Below are positions 26,901 to 36,149 of a stretch of DNA of 64,000 nt, one piece after another; position 1 is the stretch's first letter; each line of letters starts with the position of its first letter. The stretch comes from Malachius bipustulatus (Eukaryota; Arthropoda; Insecta; Coleoptera; Melyridae). The translations under genes and the position numbers were made by a program. The notes beneath the pieces were generated by a model, which was not told where the DNA came from, did no database searches, and saw only the letters and a program-made list of their open reading frames with translations. The stretch is from the NCBI GenBank assembly GCA_910589415.1, contig OU342635.1, positions 36,978,929 to 37,042,928 of the forward strand, written 5' to 3'.

Positions 26901-29900
26901 TACTCGAGTGGAAACCGGAGCAGAAGCTGTTAGTCTAGGATTGCCCTGCGTGACCGATTTGCAATGCAGAGCCGCTGATTCTTCCTCTAGGTGCATCGAA
27001 GGAGTTTGCGACTGTGCCGTCAGAACCAACACCACCTGTTCGGCCAGAAATCGGGGGTGTATCCCTGGGACCTTCCAGGTAAGCTGTATAATATTTTTTG
27101 AAGTTATAGAATCTGGTTTAGATATTAGGCAGTCAATTAACGTAAGAAGTTAATATTTGGTACGTTGCCGTTCACTGGACGTGGATTATTCTCATCAGGT
27201 CAGCAAGTAATGAAATCCGAAGGTTTTCCTGTTCCTTATACCGCGGAAAGTACCTATTGCTGCTACAAAAAAAAATTTACAAATTATATCGTATTTTTTT
27301 TTATCTATTATATTTTCAAAATGGCTACTAATTCACCTAATGTAGGTACTTAAAATGACAGTTTTTTAAATTAGTTTTTGATTTTTAAAAGCCATACTTT
27401 TGTTGGTATCAAATCTCTTATTTCGGGCTTACTAGTCATCTTCAATCCCCATGAAAAAAAAACTACCATATAATTTAAACTGCTAAAAATTGTTGGCTGC
27501 TTTGCTCATTGCAGTGCAGTTGAACTGAATGGTTTCAAAATTCATGAGCTTTCATCCCAAAGAACGAAAAATTTTCAAATATCAACAGAAAAGCGATGCT
27601 GCCAATTCTTGTAAAACGTCTTTTTCTTGATTTTTCAAATGGAACGATCTATATTTTTTAACATGTTGAAATAACCTTTTCAACAACGTATAGGTATATG
27701 TATAAGTTTAGAACAATAAAATATTTTTTTCGGTATTGTAGAACTTCTTGTCAGTTAATCAAAGACTAAGAATAATAACTCCGATAGTAGAAATTTTCCA
27801 AAAGATCGGGAAAATTATTCTCAAACAATTATTATTAAGTATTTCTTATAACGTTTTCCATCGTCGTCTGAATAATTGCATACTTGAATAAACTACATCA
27901 AAGGAAAATTAAATAGTTATAGATAATTAACGTGTATAAAGCTTGTCGTTGTGCCTGCCCGAATGAAACAGTTAGTCGTTTCCAAGAAACAAGTCTATTA
28001 GATACATCGAGCCATATCGAGTAAGTTGCACATTAGTATACACATGTTAAACTTTATGGAATCACAAAGCTGCTTGATGTACAAAAACATAATCGATTCT
28101 GATATTTGTAATTCTAAATACTTGACAAGCTTTGAAAGAAAAATCTCATTACCGCTTCGTTTCATATCAATCTCTCAATAACCTGATTAGAGCTCAAAAA
28201 TATTCTGTTGACTAAGGCAGATATTTTCAATTTTCGAATTCGTCATCAATGGGCCAATTATTGACACGTATATTATCTGTTATAGGATAATTTTCATATA
28301 ATAGGATTTCATATAATTTCAGCTTTTTACAACCGCATGTCCATTGAGACATGAGATCAACTGTTTTGCATCTTCGTCAAGTGTTTCAAACCCTCAATAA
28401 CCTGATTAGAGTGTAGGGGGAGGTGCGAGAAAGTAAAGAGAAATTATCGATAAGGTATCTTGGTAAGAGAGAGATAAGATATCGGTACAAGATAAGAGGT
28501 AATAAAATTTTGGAAAGATACAATTCTTCTCTTTCTCACACACACGAAAGTAGAGAGTTCAAATTAGGCGCAAAATTCCTACACTAATGTGAAACTCTCT
28601 CCTACAATAAAAAGTGGTAATTAAATGGAGATAAAGATAATAGAGTGAGATGCCAGATGCTTTATTTAATTTAGAATTTTGTCGTTTCCTAAATGATATC
28701 CCAAGCTCAAAAGTATCAAAAAATTTGCTAAGGTTTTTACTTTTTACTATTTTTCTATACTATTTTAATCGGTTCTATCCCTATCTTGAAAAGACTTGAG
28801 TTCAATAATAATTATATTCACATCAGTATGATAGGTACACTGGAGGAAAAATAAATTTTATATTTCATAAAAAAGTAATGGGATTATCTCAAACTAAATA
28901 TTTCAATTTACAGTTTAATTTATCAACTTTGGCTGAGTTAGCTCTGCCGTCGTTTCCCAAAATTTGTGATCTTAGAAAAATAATGAAAATAATATTTAAA
29001 TATCAATATTTCACAAAAGTCACTGTTAGGGGAAATGTCTTCCATGAACTGGGACCAAAATTTGAGGTTGAGAATGTTTTAGGTTGGGCGCTGACTCACC
29101 GGCTTTTCTCTTTCTGGCTCAGCTTCCGGAAAATACGCAACGTTTGGTGTACTTACAGGATATTTAGTGGAAAACCGGCGTCTGCATTAAGATATAAGTT
29201 ACCTTCTGCCTTGAGCCGATTCATAGATTGGAATCATTTGTTAGAACTGGGCAGTTTGCTTCTTCCAAAAAGGGCAGGAATCATTTCGCCGAGATTGGAG
29301 ATGGTGATATAGCAGGACGGGGATTACTCGTGTCCATTTAAATTACAAATGACCAGGTACATAGGTACGTAGGTACGAAAGCATAAGTACATAGATACTT
29401 ATTTAGGTCTCGACCGGTTATTCTTATTAAAATATCACTTAAGATACAGCTACTGTCTATGATTATGACAATCCGAACCGCTTTAATTAAAATGACTTTA
29501 ATTACAATACTTTCTAAAGGAAGTTACCAATGAAATTAAATATTTAAATTCAAGAAAAGCTCCTGGATTCGATTTGATAACAGGAAAAGTACTAAAACAA
29601 CTACCAAGAAAAGCGCTCGTTAAGCTGACTCACCTCATCAATGCTGCTATTAGACTAAAATACGTTCCTCTACTATGGAAAGTTGCGGAAATAATCATGA
29701 TACCTAAGCCAGGCAAACCAGCACATAAAGTTTTCTCTTATAGGCCCATTTCATTACTGCCTGTTGTATCCAAGTTATTCGAAAAACTACTCCTCAGAAG
29801 AATGAAACCAATTATTGAAAATAAAAATTTAATCCCTAATCATCAGTTTGGATTTCGACAAAAACACTCTACCATAGATCAACTTCATAGAGTTACCAAC

Positions 29901-32900
29901 ATTATAGAAAATGCACTTGAAGAGAGAAAAGTTTGCTCAGCTATATTTCTTGACGTGCAGCAGGCATTTGATAGGGTTTGGCATAAAGGATTAATACATA
30001 AATTAACTTCCATTCTTCCCAAACAATATTCAGACATCTTAAAATCGTACTTAACCGAGAGGTACTTTAGAGTCAAACAGGATGACTGTTACTCCGAGCT
30101 TAAGGGAATTAACGCCGGAGTTCCACAGGGAAGTGTCCTGGGTCCGATCCTCTACCTCCTTTATATGAGTGATTTACGAAAATTGAAAAATCTCGCCATA
30201 GCTACTTTCGCCGACGACACCGCTATTCTAGCAGAGGGCGAAGACAATAGAGAAACGGCTAATAAATTGCAAAATGCGATAAATACATTGAATAAATGGA
30301 CTACGAAATGGAAGATAAAATTGAACGAGGGTAAGTCAATACACGTTGATTTCACTAACAAACAAGTTGACCATCTACCAATAAATGTAAATGGGAGAGA
30401 AGTCCCATATTCTAATACCTAATAGTCAGCCAAATACCTTTGCTTAACATTAGACGCCAAATTGCGGTGGAAAGCTCATGTAAAAAAAAACGAGAAGAAC
30501 TAAATATCAAATATAAAAAAATCTACTGGTTGCTGGGAAGATCCTCAGTCTTATCAACGCATAACAAGCTCCTTCTTTACAAGCAAATTTTAAAACCTGT
30601 GTGGACGTACGGCATACAGTTGTGGGGATGTGCCAAATCGACCAACATCAACGTAATTCAAACTTTTCAAAATAAAGTGCTAAGGGGAATTGTAAATGCA
30701 CCTTGGTATATCCGTAATGAAGACCTCCTTAGAGACCTCCGGCCGGGTGGAGTATGTAGACAAGGAAATAAAGAGATTTGCAAGAGCCATGAAGAAAGAC
30801 TTCTCCAACATGAAAATATTGAGGCCATCCATCTTCTGGATAGTTCAAACCAGAGAAGAAGACTCAACAGGACGAAACCTCATGAGTTAGTGTGAAGTGA
30901 TTTGTGTAAACAAATCTTGTGAAAAACGACTAAGTGTAGACTGTTTGGTGCGCAGAGATTGTACCTTAATTGATAACTAAAATTTGCTATAGGAACATCA
31001 GTGGATGTTTTTGTTTTGTTTTTAGGCTTGACTAACTTAGTAGATTAAGTGAGAAAAACGTTACTCATTGGTCACTGACCAGATTGTAGCATTATTAAAT
31101 AAACATAAAAAATAAAAAAAAAATTACAATACTTTAAGTTGGTTATCGTCTTAAAATCTGGAGAGTTCACAGGTGTAGGAAGGGAAATTCAAAATGGCCG
31201 ATGTCTCGATTTTTTACAGTTCGCACATTAATTTTAACGCTTCTATGTAGCGTTAAAAAGATAGTTCGGGCTCATTAGATAAAGCACGGGTAGATAAGAT
31301 AAAAGATAAACGGTACTTAGGTACGTAAAGAGCTAAAGTAAGATCTCTATTTCTCAAGAAATTCGCAGGAGACCCGATCGAAACTTGTCTTTCGCCCCGC
31401 GGTTTTCGTTGTCTCTTTATCCTTTCTCCTTCCTCGGTGCTGTTCCTGTTCCTAGTTTTACTTTTGAAAAACTTGCAGATATCATACATATTTGACGAGC
31501 CAGTATACACAAGAAACTTAATTATAAAATAGAAATGTTACAAGAAAAAAGAAATGAATTCATAAAAATAGTGAAAACGTATTTGTTGATTTTAAAAACA
31601 TGAAGATTTTTCTGTAATCCTTGAAGTTAATGAGCTGCCATGCTATGACTTCAATAGTAATACAATACTTTTAACATTAAAATACTACATTCACTTATGA
31701 TTTTTTTGACCTCTGATATTTATCAGCCCAAGAAAATATCTTCGATTAAGAACAGTATGTTGTCAGATCTAATTAAGATGATTAGGTACGCTGCATAGCA
31801 TGACCATGCATACCAAAAGTGACTGATAATTATTATTGCTTTACAGGATATAAATTTATTTTCCTAAATCAAAATAATAATTACCTATCAAAAGACAGGT
31901 ACATAACTATGATTATTATTTGTGAATAATAATAGCTCTGACATATTTTATGCTTGTATACCGATTCGGCGAAATTTTCATAGCAAAGTTGTCACTTCTA
32001 ACATTAGTTCCTTCAGATGCCGTCTTGTTCATTGCGAGATACAGAGGTCCTGACCAAGTCAGGTTTATTATTATATTAATAGTTTACATGGTGAGCTTGA
32101 TGAGAGACTGGTTCTGATCAGATTAGAATTGTTGTAGGTACATTAATTAATAATTGTTTAGAGATGGATTTGGGGTATTTTTATACCTGATATTCTTGCT
32201 TCAGGAATTTTTCTTCAATGTGGCAACATTGTGTGAAGTTACAATAATAATTGAATGAGTCCTTCCAGTCATACTGCGCAACTCAAAAATGGCAACATAC
32301 TTAAAAATATGTTGTTTTTTTTATTATTTGGAGATCATTTGTTTTTCTTTTTTAGACTTTCGATTTTAGATTTTAGATTGCGATTTTCACTTGCGAATAA
32401 TAAATTCATAATTTCTGTCTCGGAGCTGCTAGAAATGATTCTTGTATGTCATTATTTTTGTGAGACGCTGTAGAATAACAATATGGAATCGGGAAATTTA
32501 TAACTTTATCAGGAAAAAATCTGAATGGCTTCATACCGGAAGAAATTTCAATTTCGAATTTTCATCTTAGTGCCGCTGCAAAATTTTGAAAAATTACATG
32601 AGAGCATTTTTTATTTATTTTTAAAAGTTGCCATTCTCTTACGATTAAAATGAGGGGTCAAGCATTTTTATATCTTTTCTAGTTGGAAAGTTTTGAGTTT
32701 TTTCGCATCATTTGAAAAAACGAACCAATTTTAGCACCACGGTGATCGGAGCTGAGAGATTGTCTTACACTTATCATTAGAAGACACCGTACAATAACGC
32801 TAAGCTATGAAGAAAATTATGAAATGATCAGGAAAAATTAAGAATAGCTGCTTAATTGAAATTAACTTTCAAATTTGTGTCTCTGTAATAAAATTTTGAA

Positions 32901-35673
32901 AAATTATACAAGAACTTTTTTTGCAATATTTTCATTCTCTTGTGGTTAAGATGAGGGGTAGTGAATCTTTTTTCTAAGTTGCAATTATTGTGAAAACCAC
33001 CCTTATCTCAGAAAATTTTAAAATATACTAATATATAGGGTGTCCGAGGTAAAATAATGAAGTATTTCTCATTATCATCTTATAATGTTCAAATCATCAA
33101 ATAATCTTATAAATTTTTATTTTGGGGATCGAGGACCAATAGTTCTCAAAATATGACCGGTGGTCAACCTAACCGGGACACTCTGTATATTTCTGTATGA
33201 AAATAAGATTTGACCCTTGACTACCCTTGACCGTACCTAATCGAGCCCGACCTGATTACACCATAAGCTCGCAATATATTTTCCTAAATATAAAAGTTCC
33301 TATTACTATTACTCCTCCCGCAACGGTGTTTAAGCGTTTTTCATGCAACGTAATAACGCGATCGTGCTCTATAATTTTCCAAGCTGTAGGTATTAAAGCC
33401 TCATAAAACTTCCACCTTTTCTACTCAACATTTGAAATCGGAATCCGGTAAAACCCGATCATATCGTGTAAGATGTGTGAGTATAAACTGTATCTTAGGC
33501 ATGAATCGAAGATCCGAAGTGTGCAATTCTGGCCGATTTAATGATAATAACACAACCTCCACCATCATTAACGTCTAACTAAGCCCAATAAGGCCATAAA
33601 GTTCACGGAAATTACAATTTACAGTGCCATTTGCGAACAAAGCAACGTTTAATGTGGCGAAGGTACGTCAATAAGCCTTTAACTCCTGAAAAGGGGCGGT
33701 CAGTTAACCCTATAAGAGGTCTTTAATTTCAGATAACTCAATTTATAATCAGGAAGTTATTATGGCAAGCAAATTTTATATAAGAAGTATCTTGTAAGTT
33801 AAGATTGTCATGACTTGGCTATCAATGTCATCTTTATACAAGTGTTTACTTATCTTCATATCTTCATTACTTTATACCTGCCTCTTATTAGATTACATTA
33901 CGAAGACGAACAGTTACAGCAAAACTGTTATTTTCTTTATCACCATCGACTAGAACTATCCACTACTCTATTTGTTCCAAATACGGGCAATGTTACACCG
34001 TGACGAATTTCAAAAATTCTATTATTTATTGATCTCTTTGAAGTGGTTCTTGTATTATCACCTGCGGTGATGGGAATTTTACAGACATTCAAAATAAACT
34101 ACGATTTCCAGTTTCTATTATGATCTTTATAGGTACCTACTAAGAGTCAATAATTTATTGCATTGTTTGTTTCTTGTATTCTAGTGCCGGAGCAGCGGAA
34201 CTTGCATTAGCTGGTTCTTTGTATGCGATGGACACAAGGACTGCACGGACGGCTCAGATGAAGACTGCAAGAACCAATGCCCTTCCGAAGCCTTTAGGTG
34301 TAAATCATCAGGGAAATGCATTTCCAGAGCCAGTAGGTGTGACGGACAGAAGGATTGTCCGGCTGGAGAAGATGAAGCTGACTGTCAGGTATGTGAATCG
34401 AAAAAATTGTTTTTTCCTTTTCAAGATTTTTTTTAATCTCATGTAATTTTGGCTAAAAGGTTGCCTGTAAATTGCGATAACAAATGACACTTTTCTTTCT
34501 TTTCTCGTCTTAAAACAAAAACTGTTTTTTATTTTATGTCAGCTTTGAAGCTACCTTCACATCTTCCAATTCACCATAAAGAATGCCCTCCCATTATTCA
34601 TATTTTTTCAGGTCAGATCAGAACAGATCCATGATCAAATCTATGGCACTTACTTATTCTTCGTAAGCTTTTCTCTTATAATTTTCATTCTTCATTCATT
34701 TTTGCCCATAAAGAAATCATCTCTGGAACCCGTTTTCTTGTTCATTTTTTGGTGACCTTTTTGCTCTAAAAAAAATTTTTTTGTTTTGGAATACTCTCGA
34801 AGCATCTACCTCTCGAAAAACTCTCCACACTTTTCTTTATCAGCTCTAAAGATTCTTAATAACTGCTACTGCAAGCCTTATAATAATTGAAACCATGATC
34901 ACTTAATCTTGCGCTTTGTCTCCAACGAGATTCGTTATTATCTCCACCCTTTATTATTATTATTAATTTCAGGCAATAGGGAAGCGAGGTTGTCCCTCAG
35001 ACACCTTTCAATGCGCCGATGGAAAATGTCTACCAGAATACGAGTTTTGCAATGCGATTATAGGATGCAGTGATGGAAGCGACGAACCGGCCCATATTTG
35101 CCGCGGAAGGGCTCGTCGTCGTCTCTCAGAGTATTGCCCATTACGCTGCGGAAACGGACGATGTAGATCATCTGCTATAGCTTGCTCAGGGAAGGATGGT
35201 TGTGGAGATGGTACCGATGAAGATAGGTGTTCTGTTTGTAGTAAGTATTTTTTTATTTTCTCTGCATTAAACCATAATTTAGGAGTGTCTTAAGGACTGG
35301 GGCAATTATTATTCAAGTTACTTGGTTCAACGTGCCACAGGAATCTACTAGGACCTCCGCTATTCATATGAATACTACATGACATTTGATTCTTGAACAG
35401 TGGTTACTTCTTAAGTATTGAAAGTCTTAAAATTTTATGTTATAAACATAATTTGATTTAAATTGCGCACTCCAAGAAGTACGACTTTCTTACTGATGAT
35501 AAATGATCCATGTTGCTATAGTCCTACATTTAAATTAAATAAAGGGGTCGTTACTCGTTATAGTTGCATGGGGGTCTAATTTCTGCTTTCTTTCTGATTT
35601 TATGTTCTGCGTTATTAATTCCTAATTATAATTTTCAGGATGTCCGGTCGTCCAAGCAAGGAATTTATTATAG
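8784..35673 (+). CDS. EB-module / LDL-receptor class A repeat secreted-type protein (8 exons, 5' incomplete)
   Basis: The exons are 8784-8937, 9499-9630, 25483-25697, 25757-26003, 26867-27078, 34185-34388, 34973-35240 and 35639-35673. All introns are GT-AG, the phases match at every junction, and the total is 489 codons including TAG. Residue positions below are in this fragment. EB-like cysteine modules lie at about 14-52, 56-96, 102-145 and 276-315. A Lys/Thr/Ser/Pro-rich linker lies at about 150-265. Four LDLa repeats lie at about 313-350, 352-388, 394-430 and 440-475, with calcium-binding DGSDE or GTDED endings. There is no transmembrane segment and the short tail ends NLL. EB modules occur in nematode and insect extracellular proteins, and LDLa repeats bind ligands with calcium. 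I infer a secreted or extracellular-matrix protein; its ligand is unknown. The start and signal peptide lie upstream and were not found. A polyadenylation signal is at 35898. Confidence 0.88.
9499..9630 (+). CDS. EB/LDLa gene, exon with EB module 2
   Basis: The exon has a TGTTTCAG acceptor and a GTGAGTGT donor, is phase 1 at both ends, and is 132 nt long. It encodes YDCLVPEQC...CLDGSCRC...TC. A symmetrical phase 1-1 module exon fits shuffling of whole EB units. Confidence 0.88.
9631..11183 (+). other. Start of the 15.9-kb intron 2
   Basis: AT-rich intron sequence without recognisable transposon coding or RNA genes, up to the foldback at 11184. Confidence 0.5.
11184..12379. mobile_element. 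Foldback element, TACAGGGTGTCCGG ends
   Basis: The left end is ATACAGGGTGTCCGGAAATT and the right end is its reverse complement at about 12360-12378. The arms are about 500 bp and highly similar. Each carries a TGATCA-rich block and copies of an AGCATGCTTTGG-like segment near the centre (about 11780). A poly-T/A and TTTATT-rich loop separates them. The 72-aa and 170-aa frames touching it are arm shadows. Confidence 0.92.
12540..13205 (-). pseudogene. BEL/Pao retrotransposon integrase and C-terminal domain, internally deleted
   Basis: On the - strand, two overlapping frames give an [17 protein letters not shown] segment, a [14 protein letters not shown] segment, then [22 protein letters not shown] and [10 protein letters not shown]. 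The first part is the N-terminal end of a BEL/Pao integrase. The last part is the DUF5641 C-terminal domain. A further frameshifted [10 protein letters not shown] segment completes the C-terminus. About one integrase core is missing between KGRG and PAHFL, and an extra frameshift lies near 13050. It is dead. Confidence 0.85.
13306..13693 (+). mobile_element. Solo-LTR-like sequence
   Basis: It begins TGTCGCGATAGG and ends GGTAACA(G). It contains a TATATTAATAAG promoter-like stretch near 13420 and an AATAAA at about 13638. A TATTG repeat flanks both ends (13301-13305 and 13694-13698). No internal region follows on either side. Orientation is + from the AATAAA. The family is unknown. Confidence 0.5.
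13731..14107. mobile_element. Short non-autonomous element with TATACAGGGTGTCCC-type ends
   Basis: The left end is ATACAGGGTGTCCCATTAA. The right end, TTGGACCACGCTGTATAT, is an imperfect inverted copy. It is about 375 bp long. Its right part is shared with the left arm of the adjoining palindrome, so the exact limits are uncertain. Confidence 0.55.
14064..15990. mobile_element. Long palindrome (nested foldback) with internal MITE
   Basis: The arms extend from CATTTTTCGAATAT at 14070 to its inverted match just before 15982. Inner ATACAGGGTGTTTACTG (14334) and CAGTAAACACCCTAT (about 15127) ends lie at matching depth in both arms. The right arm is longer because a 556-bp MITE sits inside it (15355-15910). 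The centre is near 14740. The arms are diverged at many positions. Confidence 0.85.
15355..15910. mobile_element. MITE with TACATCCGCGGCTCCTAC inverted ends
   Basis: Perfect 18-bp terminal inverted repeats (15355-15372 and 15893-15910), extended by GTTTCA-like sequence, are flanked by TA. The interior is non-coding; the 76- and 150-aa frames have no domain character. It inserted into the right arm of the surrounding palindrome. Confidence 0.88.
15982..16036. repeat. Minimal inverted pair of element ends
   Basis: ATATACAGGGTGTT and AACACCCTGTATAT face each other across about 24 bp that include a TAGTAAATTTACT core. It looks like a foldback that has lost nearly all of its interior. Confidence 0.75.
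16060..16205. repeat. Possible SINE-like sequence
   Basis: A GC-richer block stands out sharply from its surroundings, with GGTCCGACCCGCC, GAAAGGGTGGCC and GATCGTCGTCGGGAG segments. No clear A/B boxes or tail could be established. The class is unsure. Confidence 0.3.
16206..18140 (+). other. Intron 2, no recognised gene
   Basis: AT-rich intron. Two degenerate stretches share GAAAATTTCAG.TCAATTC motifs (about 17135 and 17775), suggesting an old repeat. A CACCCTGTAGAAG remnant lies near 17527. Confidence 0.4.
18218..18790 (-). pseudogene. Transposon-associated PIN/FEN-like domain protein, decayed
   Basis: The - strand gives [14 protein letters not shown], then after a frameshift [14 protein letters not shown], then after a stop [20 protein letters not shown]. 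The order D-x-D-I-V, DTDVL, HAF.xCDTVS is a recurrent signature of arthropod repeat-encoded proteins. Its spaced acidic residues resemble FEN/PIN nucleases (my inference). The 86-codon tail is Asp/Glu-rich. Two frameshifts or stops make it inactive. Confidence 0.6.
18800..20550 (+). other. Intron 2, no recognised gene
   Basis: AT-rich sequence with short shadow frames only. No repeat ends, splice-consistent exon or RNA gene seen. Confidence 0.45.
20580..21642 (+). pseudogene. Non-LTR retrotransposon RT C-terminus plus RNase H
   Basis: In order on +: a CADDLIIL segment (the catalytic ADD box), [15 protein letters not shown], a thumb-like [12 protein letters not shown] region, then RNase H pieces [11 protein letters not shown] and [20 protein letters not shown], with several frame changes. 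An A-rich tract at 21624-21642 looks like its tail. An RNase H after RT places it in an I/LOA-like group. It is inactive. Confidence 0.8.
22073..23075 (+). pseudogene. Second LINE relic: RNase H and C-terminal region
   Basis: The + strand shows [16 protein letters not shown] (first RNase H acidic residue), [15 protein letters not shown] (second), and [12 protein letters not shown] (third), with frameshifts between. After these come a degenerate GPEP-like stretch, a final region [17 protein letters not shown], and an [15 protein letters not shown] segment typical of the zinc-binding end of I-type ORF2. It is a separate copy from the one ending at 21642. Confidence 0.75.
23076..23640 (+). other. 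Intron 2, no recognised gene
   Basis: AT-rich. It includes an AATAAATATTTT tract at about 23140 that could be the 3' end of the preceding LINE relic. Confidence 0.4.
23680..23885 (-). repeat. 5S-rRNA-like repeat (SINE3-type or 5S pseudogene)
   Basis: Reverse-complemented, this contains CTACTTGGATGGGTGACC preceded by a CGATCTCTAAGTGCAGCATGA segment. That matches the internal control region order of 5S rRNA (CGATC.CCGAAGTTAAGCA...GTACTTGGATGGGTGACC). It is followed by a GGGTCCCGG / ACGTGCTCC region unlike a true 5S gene. I infer a 5S-derived repeat, not a functional gene. Confidence 0.6.
23890..25482 (+). other. End of intron 2, no recognised gene
   Basis: AT-rich intron ending in a TTTATTTCATTTTTTTATTGCAG polypyrimidine-acceptor region. 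No transposon coding seen. Confidence 0.5.
25483..25697 (+). CDS. EB/LDLa gene, exon with EB module 3
   Basis: It enters in phase 1 and leaves in phase 0 at AAG/GTATAGGT. Encodes VCYSNAHC...DSHCDF...GRCQC...GDSC, an EB module, then a Lys/Asn-rich run that starts the linker. It is separated by only 59 bp from the next exon. Confidence 0.88.
25757..26003 (+). CDS. EB/LDLa gene, linker exon
   Basis: Phase 0 in, phase 1 out, with a GTAAGTTT donor. Encodes a Lys/Arg-rich then Thr/Ser/Pro-rich stretch ([29 protein letters not shown]) likely to be O-glycosylated and extended. No cysteines. Other long frames here are shadows. Confidence 0.85.
26867..27078 (+). CDS. EB/LDLa gene, exon with EB module 4 and LDLa start
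   Basis: The acceptor is TTTATTTATAG and the donor is GTAAGCTG; phase 1 in, 0 out. Encodes LPCVTDLQC...RCIEGVCDC...TTC and ends RGCIPGTFQ, which is the first strand of an LDLa repeat continued in the exon 7.1 kb downstream. Confidence 0.9.
27079..29500 (+). other. Start of the 7.1-kb intron 5
   Basis: AT-rich. Includes clustered GATAA motifs between 28447 and 28640. A 144-codon frame at 28878-29312 has no domain character. Confidence 0.45.
28447..28640. promoter_or_regulatory. GATA-site cluster in intron 5 (tentative)
   Basis: CGATAAG and two AGATAAG sites lie within 28447-28497, and an AGATAAAGATAA pair lies near 28628. GATA factors bind WGATAR. The enhancer role is inference only, in a background that is AT-rich. 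Confidence 0.25.
29501..31135 (+). mobile_element. 5'-truncated jockey-type LINE with 13-bp target-site duplication
   Basis: ATTACAATACTTT occurs at 29501-29513 and again at 31123-31135, directly after an A-rich tail (31102-31122). The insertion therefore runs 29514-31122. Its ORF2 starts within the RT domain: [62 protein letters not shown] and the catalytic FADD (30207-30218). A stop and frameshift near 30420-30475 break the frame before the C-terminal part (30440-30895). There is no endonuclease or ORF1. The long duplication and A tail are the marks of target-primed reverse transcription. Confidence 0.93.
31136..32450 (+). other. Intron 5, no recognised gene
   Basis: AT-rich. Four AGATAA motifs fall within 31277-31309. 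No coding exon or transposon domain seen. Confidence 0.45.
32464..33000. repeat. Two-copy degenerate tandem repeat, unit about 315 bp
   Basis: The copies start at about 32464 (GACGCTGTAGAATAAC) and 32785 (GACACCGTACAATAAC). Each continues with ATCAGGAAAAA, TAAAATTTTGAAAAATTA, CATTCTCTT and AAGATGAGGGG-type blocks in the same order. Moderately diverged. Confidence 0.7.
33029..33192. mobile_element. 160-bp MITE, GGGTGTCC ends
   Basis: The left end is ATATATAGGGTGTCCG and the right end is CGGGACACTCTGTATAT, which are imperfect inverted copies. The interior is non-coding. Same terminal family as the foldbacks. Confidence 0.65.
33193..34184 (+). other. End of intron 5, no recognised gene
   Basis: AT-rich. 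It ends in TTGTTTCTTGTATTCTAG before the LDLa exon. Confidence 0.5.
34185..34388 (+). CDS. EB/LDLa gene, LDLa repeats 1 and 2
   Basis: Phase 0 in and out. Translation [27 protein letters not shown] completes LDLa 1. CPSEAFRC...CDGQKDC..GEDEADC forms LDLa 2. The correct frame is not the longest open one here (34174-34446 is a shadow in another frame). Confidence 0.92.
34973..35240 (+). CDS. EB/LDLa gene, LDLa repeats 3 and 4
   Basis: Encodes [14 protein letters not shown]...[13 protein letters not shown] and, after an Arg-rich spacer [20 protein letters not shown]...[11 protein letters not shown]. Repeat 3 lacks the usual CDGxxDC (it has FCNAIIGC), so its calcium site may be altered. The donor is GTAAGTAT, phase 1. 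Confidence 0.9.
35639..35673 (+). CDS. EB/LDLa gene, terminal coding exon
   Basis: The acceptor is ATTTTCAG. The split codon gives Arg, then [10 protein letters not shown] and TAG. The very short last coding exon implies a secreted protein without a C-terminal anchor, unless an alternative 3' exon exists. Confidence 0.75.
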
Positions 35674-35897
35674 TCATCCATATTCAAGCAATCGACATGA
35701 GAAAACCAAATGCCAAAAATTTTGTATATTTATTCATTAAGTAAAGCTATTTATCGTAATTAAGTTTAGCGTTAAGTGTCATAAATATTAGCTTCTAGTA
35801 TTTATAATAAGCAGCTTAAGATGTTAGTTATGTTAGAAAATTGTCAGTTTGTAACAATCGTAGTGTTAGTTTTAGGGTGTAAAAATTGTACCTACCT

Positions 35898-35903
35898 AAT
35901 AAA
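35898..35903 (+). terminator. Candidate polyadenylation signal of the EB/LDLa gene
   Basis: AATAAA about 225 bp after the stop codon, in AT-rich 3' sequence. Confidence 0.5.
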
Positions 35904-36149
35904 TTTTTACGTTTACCTATAATTTGTACCTTTCTTATTAAATTCGCGCAGAAAAACGTGGAGTCTACTTTGAAGTATACAGCAATCACTTTTATGCGTT
36001 TAGACAGGGTCAAAAATCAGCGTAATTCTTTTTTGAACACTATAGTCTTCAAATGTTGACTCATTTCATCACCTCTAACCCATCCCAAGAAGAAAAGCGC
36101 CTAAAATCTTCTAGGTGGTGAATATAGATTTTAATCATTTCTGATGACG

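Noticed and set aside
28878..29312. 144-codon + strand frame starting with ATG in intron 5
   Set aside because: No recognised domain, hydrophobic/basic composition without pattern, and no splice link to the gene. Length is within chance for the window. Homology search would decide.
34174..34446. 90-codon + frame with many Ala/Arg
   Set aside because: The LDLa reading frame of the same DNA (34185-34388) has perfect cysteine spacing and phase. This frame is a shadow.
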